Assembly: GCA_013396655.1 (NCBI GenBank)
Contig: WBMV01006287.1
Coordinates: 1,107,801-1,171,800 of the forward strand
Direction: 5' to 3'
Length of the DNA stretch: 64,000 nucleotides
From: Campylorhamphus procurvoides
Lineage: Eukaryota; Chordata; Aves; Passeriformes; Dendrocolaptidae
The notes beneath the pieces were generated by a model that was not told where the DNA came from, searched no databases, and was given only the letters and a program-made list of their open reading frames with translations. Every line of letters starts with the position of its first letter. The first letter of the stretch is position 1. Of this stretch, positions 1-12,720 are shown in pieces. The translations under genes were made by a program, and so were the position numbers.

Positions 1-3000
1 GGAAGTGCATTGTGTGAAGGAAAAGAACTACAGTTCAGGGGTGGGCGTACAATACTGAACTGAGTCCACAATTCAGGTATAGTTAAGTGAGTCTACTTGA
101 AGAATATACTTAAGTAGGTAGAGACTATCAGACACTCCTTATCTAAGAGGAATTCATAATTTCAGAGAAGATAAATTCAATTCCTCAAAGACAGTGTAGC
201 TAAAGCCAAGAGATTGCACATACATGCCATTTACTCAAAAAAAAAATATTGCAAGTGTTGATAGTGGCTTAACATTCATTGATCTTTTAAGTAATCAGTG
301 GAGGAGCAACTGAAAAGCTAATTTAACATGTGGTGGGAACACAAAGTCTTATTACCTTGTTTGTTTACAACAGGGGATTTCTCTGAAGATGCGGCTTAGA
401 GAGATATAACTGTTCATCTGTATCTGAGACATACCACAAGTTTGATTCTGACTTTTGGAGGGAATGTCTCTCTCTTGAGGAACTGCAAACAGCAACAAAC
501 AGCTTCAGAGAAGAATGCCTTGTTTGGAACATAACTGAATAAGCAGTTATTGTTAGGAAGAAGCAATAATTTGTGTGATGTTGAGGGATTTCTGTGAATG
601 ATAGGCAGTTCACAGTTCTGTTGCTACGGATTGGTAAGTTTCTATCACTGAACTAAACTTTATCTTGCTAAGGACATTGAAACTATATTTTTTTATAAAT
701 GGAAAAAATGTATCTTCCAGAAAATAATGAGCTAATGTCATGATAAGGTGGCCAGCAGGTAAGAAAACCAGTTAGTATTCTCTGAACAGATGCTTACTGA
801 AGACTGTAGGATTGGACATTTAAAAATATGAGGAAATGAAATTACAAATTGGAATATCATGCACTGACAGCACAGGAACACCTGAGAGGTGTTGTGTGAC
901 TCAGATGCCCTCACTGTAAATGCAGAGGAGACTGCTTGCAAGGGCTTGTTGAATAGGCCTGTCAAGTGCCAGCTCCTGGTGTGCTTTTTCTCTTTGGGAT
1001 TTACACAGACAGTGCTTCTGGACTGGCACAGCTAATACCATGCTCTCTTACTAATACAAAGATAATAAATCTAAAAAATAATACTGAACTGTTACTGTTA
1101 TTCAGTGGAGTTAGGAGTGTAACTCCTTAAGCTTCTCTATTTAAAAAGAGTAACTTAAAAACACTAAGGTGTTGTCAATGTCCGTGTTTCCGTACTTGGA
1201 CAGCTATCACACAGACCAGACATGTCCCAGACAGCCTTGAATAGGTTTTCTTTGTAAATCAGTCCATAGAGAGCTCTACATTGTCCAATGCTACCCTTAG
1301 TGTGTTTCATAGTGTGTCACTGTGCCACAAAGTCCCTTTGTTTTCATTGTCCACAAACAAAACCCATACAAACACTTTCTGGTTAACCGTGTAAGACCAG
1401 AGCTCAGGCTTCAGCTAACCACTCTGTGTTGTGCCTCACACCTCTCAATCTTTACTGTCTTTCAAGCAAATGTGCTTCCTTTAGCAACTAGTTTAGAGGG
1501 ATTTTTCACTACATTTTGATAGATACCTTCTTACATGAGTTAGATTTTACTTTGCCTTGGATTTGCAGAGATGAGTGGCAATGTATGAGAAAGTACATTG
1601 TACTTCCAGAAAGCCCTCTGGGAAGTTAATGAAAGAAATCACCTCTAATGTTCTGGTCACTTCCAGCAGATTTATGCATGAGTGTAATGAGTTGGAATGA
1701 CAACTTGGTAATGGAGCAACTTGTGCCAAGATAGTTTTAGAAATAGAAAAAATATCAGATTTTTCTTAGTATAGGAAGATGAGGAGAAAATAGCTTATTA
1801 GAGCTGTAAATCTAAGAACAGTGAGATGGGAGAAAAAACAGTTACCCCTTTCCTAAGGGCAGGAGATTAAGCTGGGCACTTGGGTCATGCCTAAAAATGG
1901 ATGGGTAGATAAAAAGGGTTTTTGGAACAGTTTGTCAGGGCAAATATGACTTCCTTGACCAAGAAGACAATCTGATGGAAAAAGCCTCCATTTCTGAGCT
2001 GGGCTGGGCTTTTGTAACTTTTATGTTCATATAGCACATGGAAGGGTTTAAAAATCTAGACTTGAGTCCTGGTCTAATATTCCCAAAAATCTGGAGCTTA
2101 TTTGTGGTAGCACAGACTTTAGCTAGGTTTGAGATCTTCGTGAATGAAAGAAAAGCTGATTCATACAGGCTTTTTCTCTGACAAATATTTATAGCTCCAT
2201 TAGTACCACTATAACCTCAATATTGAATAATTCATGAAACGTGTTTTGGCAGGAATATATTTTGCAATAAGTCATTCAAAGTTCATCAAACTATTATTAT
2301 GTCTGAAGAAATATTTTGAATATTTCCTTGCTTTTAATTTGGCTCATTTTCAAAACAGTTTTTATTAGTCTCATCCCTCAAAGCAAAGCAAGCTTTGCTG
2401 ATGCATTTAGACCTGTGATAAATAATGAGTCGAGTAAGCTGAGGAGAGAAAAATCTGCATTATCATGCTTTTCACCCCTTTTATTTTTTTTTACTTATTT
2501 AATGATGATTGATTTTTTAACCCAGAAAATTTTCTGTTGAGCCATGCATATAATGAAGAGCCTCAGAAGCAGTCTTTTTCAAAATTCTTTATGAATGGAA
2601 ATTTATGAATTACACATAGAGTTACCTCTTCACAGGCTGGCTACATCTCACATTTCCGGTCCAGCCAAAAAAAAAAGTCCAATTCTGGCCCACTCAGCAC
2701 ATATTTTGTTCACCACTCTTGGGTTGTTGCTGTGTCCAGACCATAAATCCTCAGCGTGCCTTGGCTTTGGACCACAGTGGTTCCTGGTGGGTCTGAATTT
2801 TAGAGTTGTCCAAACAGGTTCCAGCTCCCATTACAATTTGTACAGCCTTCACTGTTGGCCATAATCCAACCCTGTGTCCTGACACCATTGCTGAATTATG
2901 GTTTTTGGGTGCGATTTGAAAAGGTCCTTAAAAAAAGCTGTTGCCTTAAAAACTATGGTAGATACCTGGTTTACAGGTGTTATTGGTAGCTTATATATAC

Positions 3001-3335
3001 TCAGCTTTATATTTCTCTACTGTATTATTATTATGAATATTGATCAAAAATGCTTCTGAAGAGATCTAGTTCGACTGCTTAATCTTTATCTAAAACTTGA
3101 TGGCAGCTGTAACACTTTGTCATCTTGGAAACAGAATGAAAACTGATTTTTAACTTTTTTATTTATGTAGGACTATAAGTATTTGTGCTGCAAATATCTA
3201 TGTAAAGTGCAAGTATCTATAACATTATATAAATACTATTAGAATTATCCTTGTCATTTTATTTATACTAGGTCCTAGAATAGATTAATATTAATAGCCT
3301 TACACAAATAGGCAAAGTGGGAACTGTGCTTGGTT

Positions 3336-3362
3336 CTATTCCTGCTGATGCAGCAGGAATAG
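3336..3362. repeat. Perfect inverted repeat, 12-bp arms, 3-nt loop
   Basis: The left arm CTATTCCTGCTG at 3336-3347 is the exact reverse complement of CAGCAGGAATAG at 3351-3362, separated by ATG. The pairing stops at both outer flanks. The stem is too short for a typical microRNA precursor, and no function can be assigned. Confidence 0.85.
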
Positions 3363-5362
3363 GATGGGGAAAACAAAACCAGTTATTTTGTAGCAAAGCA
3401 ATAAATAATATTTTAAGAGTGAGTACTTAAAAAAATTAATAGCAGATCCTAAATCACCACATGGGTGATTTAAAACTTTTCTCTTTTCAAGAACAAGATT
3501 TGGTAGTCCATTCCATTTTCAGCAAAAGCTGCCCTGGTGGACAATTGGCTATTGACAGCAGAGGGAAGATTCTGGTTTGGCTGGGAGGCTTGGGTTTTCT
3601 GAAAACATATTTAGATTAAAAATTTCTAGTGAGGTTTTTTTTGACAAGCTAGCATGAATTTGCCATTGTGATATCATCATATTTAATAAATAATAATAAG
3701 GGGGCGTTAAGACACTTTTAGTAAAAGAAATTGTGCTGACCATAACAAGTGCTCACTCTGATACATATATTCACTCTTCATGGCAATAATTCTCTGCCAT
3801 CTTGTTGTTTACCTGAGATGAAAGCATATGCCCTGTGATCTGAAAATCCTTCCTTCTCCTTTCTGTTCTCTCTCCCTGGTGTATATATGTAAGTATGCAT
3901 GTTTACATATTTGTACATGTTTACAATACATTTACAACATCTAAATAAAAGTATGCTAATACAGTTCTTAGCTCCTGAGATTTAAATGGAGCTTAAATAT
4001 AAACCAGTCTTGCAAAACTGTCATGGAGATTTAACATCCAAGGCACAATTATTATCACCCTTGTAACAGAGATGATGATGAGGATATACAGTTTAGAAGA
4101 GGAAATGGTGAAGAAGCATGAGCTGATTGACATGGTCTAATGAAATACATGCATACTAAAGCAGATTGAAACAGTTGTGGAATAACTGATATAACTGATA
4201 AAAGTATGGTTGATGAAGATTTTATTCTGTAAAAACAAAGGAAGGCCAAGTCTCTGTAAAGCATATGTCTTACATTTAATATGTTGAAGTAGACAATTGG
4301 TGCTTTCCAATACAGACTGCCAAGTGCACAAAGAACAAAGTTTAGTCAAAGTTCATTCTAAGGTCAAACACTCAGTGCAACCATCAATCTGAACAACCTC
4401 TCAGTAACCTCCACATACTTCCAGACAAGATCTGGGATCCTTTGTGTCCTGATTAGAGCATACAACAGTTAATTTGTTTTAAATAGGAAATTAAGCAGTC
4501 ATGTAAAGTGCTATATGAGGGTCATAAAATGGTTCTTGAGGTGCATTGACGGAGGCTGTTTGGGATTCCTGCTCCACATCTTACTCCTGCAAAGGGGAAG
4601 AGGAGATTGACTGGAAAACAACTGCAAACTCTTCATGGTGAAAAATCGTGAAAGAAAAAGTCTTGACTGAGTGTTAAAAAGGAAATTCTTATTTTGTTTA
4701 ATTTTTGGAGACACTGCCTCTTGATCCCACTGTCAGGACACCATGTAGAATTCATGTGCTACTCACACTGCAGAAAGCATGCTGCCTTGCTGGATGCTGG
4801 CAGGAACAATGCAGGATTAGGATTCTGGCAGAAAATAGTTAAAGAAATAAAAAGAAAGAAAGAAGAGTTTTAAAAGTCAGCTGAATGTGTCCTCCACATG
4901 AGTGTTGCAAATGGGTGATAGCCAGGTGATAAAGGGACACTGGGTTTATGGTGATTTTTTTGGAAGCTGCAGGTTCCAGGAGCACTAGTTCAGAACATGG
5001 AAAACCATCAGGTGGCTCAGTGGGGAAAGTGAGAATGATGGGAGAGACAGGAGGCCAGTGGAGAATGTGAGAATCTTGATGTCATGAGTGACATGAGACT
5101 TGAATTCAGACAAAGCAGAGGAGAGGACCTTCGTTGTGGATTCCAAACCAAAGACAAGTATTACTAAGGAGGATGTGCTTTCAAGAGTAGAGTAAGCATC
5201 TTTCTGCTTCTGCTCATGACCCAAGTTTTGTCTATCACCATCAAGACTAATAATATTTTAATAATATTTTTTTTTCCTTTCTGGATCAGTGAAGTTATTT
5301 AAGTGATACCAAACAGCTGCTTCCTGAGGAGCTGGCCTGCTGATACATCTCTTATAATTTAA

Positions 5363-5378
5363 ATATATATATATATAT
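5363..5378. repeat. (AT)n microsatellite
   Basis: A short, nearly pure AT dinucleotide run of about 16 bp in AT-rich surroundings. Confidence 0.85.
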
Positions 5379-5954
5379 TTAATGACATTTGCAAGTATTG
5401 AAATATTAACCCTGAAAATCATAATCTATGAACAATAATGGAAACCTTGACAAGATCCTTTCACGTACTCATTAATGTTACAAACCTTGATATACGAGAA
5501 CCTGATATTATAAAAGTTGGAAGGGATAAATAAAGCATAATTGGGGAAGAATAATATTTTTAATTTGTTTTAATATTAAGTAACATCAAAGGCCTGACTC
5601 CCATACCTTGTAAGAGGCAGTGGAATAGAAGCAGAGGTTAGATGAAACAAAAATAAGTCTAATGCTCATACAAGGTGACAAAAGAGCCTCTGAAGATGTG
5701 ATGATCAGATTCATGGAAACACCCAAATATTTGCAAGATTATTCTTTAAACCTTGTTTACCTAGATATTTGGTTTTCCAGGGAGATTTTTCTGCAGTTAA
5801 ATTACTGTGAAAATTAAGTTTCCTGGTTTCAGTATTCTACCTCTTTCTTGTAGTTGATGGAAACATGAAGCAGAGCAGAAAAAGTAGAGACAAAACCATC
5901 TAAGTGATTTAAAATTAATAAACATAGTTTGCCTTTTTATACTGAGCAATTACC

Positions 5955-5969
5955 TTTTTTTTTTTTTTT
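5955..5969 (+). repeat. T15 homopolymer
   Basis: Uninterrupted run of 15 T. It has no attached retroposed sequence that I recognise. Confidence 0.9.
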
Positions 5970-6831
5970 ACTCTATTCAAAAGTTCTTGCAGTACTGTGA
6001 CAGAAGTTTTTTACTATTTACTCACATATGTTTAAATGTTATCCCTACATTCAGTTCTAATGCTTTTGAGGAAACACATAGCAACTTTTGAAGATTACCA
6101 GACCACCAGTAACACTACATCAAATTTTTCCAGGGAAGAACAAAGCAGTGTGATCAAAATAGGACATCCTTATGACATAAAGAGGCAGACATGCTCAGAA
6201 ACAAAACCGTGATAATTCTGTGAGCTACAGATTACTAGCAGGTTACTGTAGATGTGACATGAATATGACTTTTGACATGATTCCAACTGAAGTGTAATTA
6301 AGGAAAATATCTGCAGAACTCTGCCAGTTAAGTAGTCACTGTGTAGGATTCTTTGAAGGGATCTTACATGGTCTCCTCCCATTCATCCCACTGCCTTATG
6401 GTTTACAGTGATCTAGCTAGTGATGGGACAGGTGAAAAGTTGATGACAGCACTGAACATTAATAAACATCAAGCTGATTTATTATGAAAATAGAATTAAG
6501 GAACCAAATTGCTGCAATCTTTTATGATTCTGGGTTGCAAGAATCACATTGGTTTTTTCTCTTTTGTTCTTTAATAAGCATTAAAAATGTTACTTTTAAA
6601 CATTTTAAGGAAATCTCACAGATACAGCAAATATGATTATTTTTGAAAATAAAAAAGAGACTGGCAATATAATCTGATGAATAAATACCAAATAGAAAAA
6701 AAAATGCAGATCACCTGCATATATGTTGAAAAAGTCTTCTTCAAAACTAACTAGTGAATAATTACAAAAAATTCTCTGACATATGGAAATCTGGATAATT
6801 CTTTGGTTTATGAAAGTCTAGAGTTGTTTCT

Positions 6832-6955
6832 AAGTTATTCAAACCCACAAAAGACAGAATTGCAATTTCAGGAGAAAGAAATTACAGTTTGCCAAGTTAT
6901 TCAAAACCACAAAAGACAGAATTGCAATTTCAGGAGAAAGAAATTGCAGTTTGCC
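6832..6955. repeat. 62-bp tandem duplication (two copies)
   Basis: Copy 1 is 6832-6893 and copy 2 is 6894-6955, head to tail with no spacer. They differ at two of 62 positions: C versus A at unit position 13, and A versus G in the ATTACAG/ATTGCAG segment. The high identity means the duplication is recent relative to the adjacent CR1 tail. The unit matches no repeat family I know. Confidence 0.93.
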
Positions 6956-7017
6956 TCATGCTGTTGGACTCAGTGATATTAAAGGTCCTTTCCAACCTAT
7001 ATGACCTTATGATTCTC
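6956..7017 (+). mobile_element. CR1 LINE, 3' tail fragment
   Basis: The segment carries the characteristic CR1 3' end: TTGGACTCAGTGATATTAAA, then GGTCCTTTCCAACC, then a decayed tail with TTATGATTCTC. Only about 60 bp remain, all 3' UTR. It is a severely 5'-truncated copy, the usual outcome of LINE insertion. It lies directly after the second copy of a 62-bp tandem duplication. Confidence 0.82.
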
Positions 7018-7197
7018 TAATTCCTCTTCAGAGTCTGTCTGATCTGGGCCTGAGGTCTCGCAGCAGAGAGGAAAGACATAGGACAAGGGTGGATAATGAA
7101 TAACCTCCCTGCTTTGCCATTTCAACAAGTCAATCAACACTGAAGAGGAAAAGCTTGTGACACATTGAGCAGGGACAGTTGGAAAGGCAAGGGAAGA

Positions 7198-7252
7198 TCA
7201 GGATTGGATGTGATAATCTTAATGGTCTTTTCCATTCTATGTTTCTGTGATC
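7198..7252 (+). mobile_element. CR1 LINE, decayed 3' tail fragment
   Basis: TTGGATGTGATAATCTTAAT, then GGTCTTTTCCATTCTATG and TTTCTGTGA, match the CR1 3' end pattern with many substitutions. It lies about 180 bp downstream of another CR1 tail in the same orientation. The sequence between them is not clearly CR1, so I treat the two as separate insertions. Confidence 0.7.
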
Positions 7253-8323
7253 AAGATAGGGACAGAAATGAAAAAGGGAGAGAAGTTGACCATAGCTGGT
7301 AAGGCAAGATGGTCTTCTGAAACTCCTGTGCCAAAATTAAAGCCTTTGTAGTCCATGCAAAAAGTACTGTTTGGGAAGACCTGCCCAACCATGGCATGCT
7401 TCTTATGTTGCAGTAGCCATGGTACACCAGAACCTTCCTGAGGAGTTGGCTCAGTGCAGAAGTAGCCAAAACCTCAGCTGGTGAGACCAAGAGTTTCATC
7501 CTATTGAAAGAGCTCAACTGCCTGAAAAAACACACACACACGAAGGGCAACATCACATTCTTCTAAACTATTGGTATGAATGTGAATTGTGCTACTCAAA
7601 GAAACAGTTCTCATGTATTAAATAAATTTTGAAGTGCTTGATTGCTTATGGTTAACTTGCTCTGTAGTGATATGCAAGTAGCTTGAGCTTGCAAATAGAA
7701 ACAAAAGCATCTGTTTGTGTATGCTCAAGGTTATTCACTGAGGAATTCTCTGATGTCATAAACTGAAAGAGCTTAGTTGAGATATTTAGTCGTAGGAACC
7801 CCAAGATAAAAACTATAGCCTTTTAGCATACAGAAGGCAAGAATTTATATATTAACAGCTTTATATTAACAGGCATCTGTGGTGATTAAACCTTCTTTAA
7901 GTCTTGAGGTTCCAGTAAAATAGTTTTCATACCTAAAAAATGAGTGGGTTTTTCTCATCTATTTTTGACTTTTTCTCTTTGAAGGAGGAGATGCCACTTT
8001 TTCAGTCAATCAACAAGTAGACATAAGTATTACCAGCTTAAATTTGATTATAAAAGAAGGGAAAGTTTGAACTAGTATAGTTTTTAATCTGGCTTGGATA
8101 AAATTTCAAAGTGCTGTTACTCCAGTCACATTATTCTCTGCTGGTGTCAATGTTGTAAGGCATACCAAAAATAATCATACAGTTCTGGCAGAGATTACCA
8201 ATGCTGAGCTCATACAGAACCTATAGAAAGGTCATTAAGCACTCACATAGTATTCATATCATAGTTATCTTTTGAATCTTCAACTTAAAATGACAAATCT
8301 AAATCATGCAGTTGACAAAAAAA

Positions 8324-8350
8324 CCCAAACCAAACCAAACCAAAAAAAAA
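8324..8350. repeat. (CCAAA)n / A-rich low complexity
   Basis: About four imperfect CCAAA units run into a poly-A stretch. Similar A-rich patches with CAAA or CCAAA units occur near 14884-14920, 17848-17885 and 47630-47665. Confidence 0.8.
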
Positions 8351-9000
8351 TGATATATTTTAGCAAAAGCAAAAGCTGAGAGGAAGACCAGCCTACTGCC
8401 TAGATCAAAGCTTTGTTATTTTACTAATTTGAACAGATCTGTGTTGATTTGTATAGGTCATCCTGAAGAGAGGTAACTTTAGTGAATAATGTGAGAAATA
8501 AAATGCAAAAGAGAGGTAGTTTTAGAGAATACACTCCATGACTTTGTTTTCCCTGTTCTTGATAACAGAGAAGGTATTTGGCATACCTGCATTTACTCTG
8601 TGTAATGGAAAGTTAAACAGAAATAGCAAATGCACCTGCTTCATTCGTGTTACTTCAATGATACTCACACAAAACTCTTGAAAGACCTATCACGAAGCAC
8701 ATCGGCATGCACTACATTTTATATTCAAATTTGATTGCAAGTTAATAATTTATTTACTGTATATTTTATGGATTAGCTTTGTGGGTGAGATAATGGCTAT
8801 GCAACTGGGCAAGAAATAAGATTTAGAAGTTGCCTGGCATTCAGCAGCATGTATTGTAGTATCAAACACCTGACATGTTCTGCTTCTAACACGGATCAGC
8901 AATAACAGCCCTGGTGTCAAGGCACTGATTAATAAACAGGACTTCTAACTTTCTATGTTGAGTAAGAGTGGAATATCTTAATATCTGCAATTACTTGTTT

Positions 9001-9015
9001 ATATATATATATATA
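9001..9015. repeat. (AT)n microsatellite
   Basis: A 15-bp AT dinucleotide run, continuing into AT-rich sequence. Confidence 0.85.
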
Positions 9016-12000
9016 AATGTATTTAAAAATACATATACAACAAAATGTGTTTGTTTTATTATATATAAACATAGTTATCATATGCAATTTATTGCATGTG
9101 AATTTAAAGGAATTCTGAATTAATCTTTTTCATCGTCAACTGTCTAAAGTTCTCTTTGCTTATTCCTCTCTGTTTTTCAGGTGTGCTATGGTGTGTTATG
9201 TAATAAGTCTCCAAGACAGAGGTTATTAAATAAGGGAACAACATGAGAGAAAACAATTTTTAAAGAAGATTAGATAATGAGATCACTTAAGAGAATTGCT
9301 ATCACACATTACTCAACATTTTCCTGACTCAGTATCTACTTCCAATTGGAAGTTAATTGTATTTTCCACAGTGGAAACAGTATTTTGTTTTTAAGCTTTC
9401 CTGGTTTAGGCAACATAGGCAGTTCAGGAATACACATTAATTGGCATAAATTATAGCCAAGATGAGTAACGCCAATATTGGCCACAAAACATTAACTTAT
9501 TTGCCAGTCATTTCAAACAATGGATGAGTGGTTTCCATCAGTGCTTGCAGTATGTAATTTACTGAGTATTTCAGACTATCCTTTGGCATCTTAATTTCTC
9601 CAGCAGTTCTCCCATGTCAAAAGCCACTGACTACTAGCCCAGTTATTTATATTTCTAGAGTGAATTAACAAAAGCAGCTTTCATGGTTTTCTTCGGTGTT
9701 TCATACCACAGATATGCCTTGTTGAAAAGTAGGTTTATATTGAATCGCCATTGAAAATAACTTTAAAATGATTTATGGAAAAGGATTTCACATAATGACT
9801 GCATTTGGTAAAGCTGAAAACTGCTTTGTTGGTTTTGTAACTCTGAGATGTTCCCAAGGCCTGGGGATGAACTCTATGTCTTCAGCCCCTCTTCTCAAGA
9901 CATCCAATCTATTACATAAAATATATCCTAAAATTTATTTCCTGCATTGTTCCAGTTTTTCTCTAAGGAGCAGTGTGCTACAGAAAACAAATTTGCAAGG
10001 AAATTTAGAATAGAGATTTATTGCATGAAATTTGCTACCCTTACAGGAAAGATTATTTTGCTTTTTAACAACCTCCAATAAAGTCCAAGGCTGGATTCTG
10101 TGAATTGCAAAGCACTAGTGATCTTGTCAGCTGTGCTTACAGCTGTTCTCTTCAGCAGGCTCTTATGGCTCTTGGAAATTTTCATCAAACCTATAATACT
10201 TTTCAGGGTTTGTCTGCATATAAATATGATCCTAGATCCAACAGTCTAGGAGGATGAAAATAAGACTATAAGATGGCCATCCCACAGCTCTGCTGGAAGC
10301 ATCTCAAAGGGCTTTTGGTGGTTCTCAGTCTAAAGAAAACCACAAGTCATAACTTTATTCTGAAGCAAGAAATGCTTACTCTAACTGGCAGAAAAAGAAT
10401 TAGATAAGCCCAACATCAATTAATGAAGGGAATGAATGCTTGAGAACATGAAACATGATTGCTTGACAAGAGACAAATATTGGAGATTAGATGGAGAAAT
10501 TAACACCTGATAAATACCCAGAAGCTTGCCTGAGTGACCTGGCCTGTATCTGTCTTTGAGCATTCTTTTATATAAACATATAAAAAAGCAGAAAAGCTTC
10601 TTTTCCTGCATTACCTTGCACCTGTCCTCACATTCTGTCACTTTTAGCTACTTAATGAAGAAAATCATCCCTTACATAGTTAAAAGAAAGAATAGCAAAA
10701 GAGTAAAAGCGATTGTGTAAAAGGGGTTGTAGAAAAGCTGTTTGATGCTTCCTTTGGAATCTGTAGGAAGTGAAAGCAGCTCCTCATTGTTGAGAATGAA
10801 AGACTATTGTTCTGAAAAGCAAGAGCCATTAAGCTAATTACACATTTGCATTGATTTGGTGAAAGCTGAATGAAGTTAAATTAATACAAGCCAGATGTAA
10901 ACCAATTTAAATGTGTTCACGTAGGGTTTTCACCAGTTTAATTAATTTAAAAACAAATTTGAGCATAAACAAGGCCATATATCCCTTTTAACTTCTCATT
11001 TACAGACTGAAAATTAGGTAATCATTTCAATTTGGATTTTGATAACTTTATATTAAAAACATAACTATATTGCTATATAAGTACAAGCCTGATAATTAAC
11101 ACACTGTATGTCCTTTCAGAAAGAGATCTCAAATTCACATTTTAATTTGTAGCCAAATCCCATATGCAGTGAGATGGCTTCAGACATGGTCCAAAGACAG
11201 CTTGGCTGGCGGAATCAGAATTATGGCATTGTGACTGGAGGAGGATGAAATTGTTTCTCTAGTCCACACTTGTACATTCCAGTGTAAGTAATATCATGCA
11301 AGCTCTATAATAATGCTCAGGAAAATCTTTTGCAGAGCCTGGCCATGGGCACAATAGGTTTCTCCAGTGCATGGAGAAGAGTGCATTCCCAGAGCCTCTT
11401 CTCCTGTCCTACTTTCATGACACTTTGTGCTCATTCCTCAGAAATTCCGTCTGTCAAATGGGCATTGGCAACAACTTTCATGCTTGTTCCATGCTACTTA
11501 TCAGAACAGAAAGAAGAGAAAAAACCATCTTAGGACATACAGAAATGAATAATGCTATTTAAATTTTGTATTGTTATATTGATACGAATGTAAAATAGTG
11601 ATATATTGTGCAATGTCATTGGCCTGAAATGTGTTTTTAATGTTAGGTCTTTGCCTGAGTATGTACTACTATACTGTCCCTCTATGTGCTTTATTGTTCA
11701 CATTTTTTAATACTCATGCCCATTTCTTCAAGTTTCCAAACTGCCAGGGGTGTGAGGTGAACAGGTATCTCCTGGTACTTCATTTTGTAGTGTGACAGAT
11801 TTGGTATTTGTAGATGTGAGCAGAGTTGGGAAACCATTCCTCTTCTGTTACTGAGAGCATTGCTGGCTACATGGACATTTTTCTCTATTTTCCATCAATA
11901 TTTATGGCATCTCAAAATGTCAAGAAGTCTTTAGGCATTTCTGGAGGAAAAACGTGTTTGTCTTAAACTCAGTATCTCCATCTCTGCATGTCACCCCTCA

Positions 12001-12589
12001 CTGACTTTCTGCTGATGAGAGGTTTTTGACAAGGGAACAAGGTACAGTCTAAGGTCTCTGCTTGTGGTCCTTAAAATCAGTACTTTGCTGAACTTGCAAG
12101 TGAAGTGGGGGAATTCACAAAACTTCTAAAATATGTCCCAAAAGCGCTGAAAAGTGAGGAGTGAGGATGCTGACATCAATGTGGTGATCTGGAGCGGACC
12201 ACATCAGTGCTGCGTAATGCAGAAATTAAGGAAGGGCCATTTCTGAGATGTAAACTGTTCACACAAAGGTAAACGCTTCTGTATGTACATATGAAATAGA
12301 AGCAATACAGGAGAGTATAAAAAATGGAACAACACTGCAGATGACCTACAGCAATGTACACGTGTGAATGTAGGAGAACTAGAGAGTCTGCAGGAATTAA
12401 TACTAGCCTTCTGGAGGAAATGATTGTATTGTTACATTAAATCAGTTTAAACAAACAGGCTAAGGTTTCATATATATCTAGAGGTTCAGCATGTCTCCTT
12501 AAAAACCAAAATGCATCTGTTATATGCTAAACTCACTGACATTTATATTTATTTTTCCTAGTTTGTTTAAAACCAATAACATTTTGTAA

Positions 12590-12720
12590 TAATAAAATAG
12601 ACGTAATTTACAGTATTTAATTATAATATATGACATATTTTATTTAATTATTAACATTAAAATTATTTAATATAGCATAATTCATAATAATTATGCAGGC
12701 AAGTCATGAATCCAATTAAA
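12590..12720. repeat. Extreme AT-rich block
   Basis: About 130 bp made almost wholly of A and T, with many TTAATTA/ATTTAA-type words and only a handful of G or C. This is low-complexity sequence. Matrix-attachment or origin activity is possible for such DNA but nothing shows it here. Confidence 0.7.

Larger units (their letters stand above)
1..6831. other. Unique AT-rich non-coding DNA, no gene seen
   Basis: I see no coding gene here. Open frames are 60-90 residues, scattered on both strands, with no recognisable domain. The sequence is AT-rich with short low-complexity patches: an (AAAG)n run near 4850-4866, an (AT)n run near 5363-5378 and a T15 run at 5955-5969. A perfect 12-bp inverted repeat lies at 3336-3362. 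A slightly GC-richer stretch at 2620-2900 matches no repeat I can name. Old repeats too diverged to see by eye may be present. Confidence 0.6.

Noticed and set aside
4500..4525. GTAAAGTGCTATATGAG resembling a MIR/L2-type tail
   Set aside because: It is a single short phrase without the other landmarks of the family.
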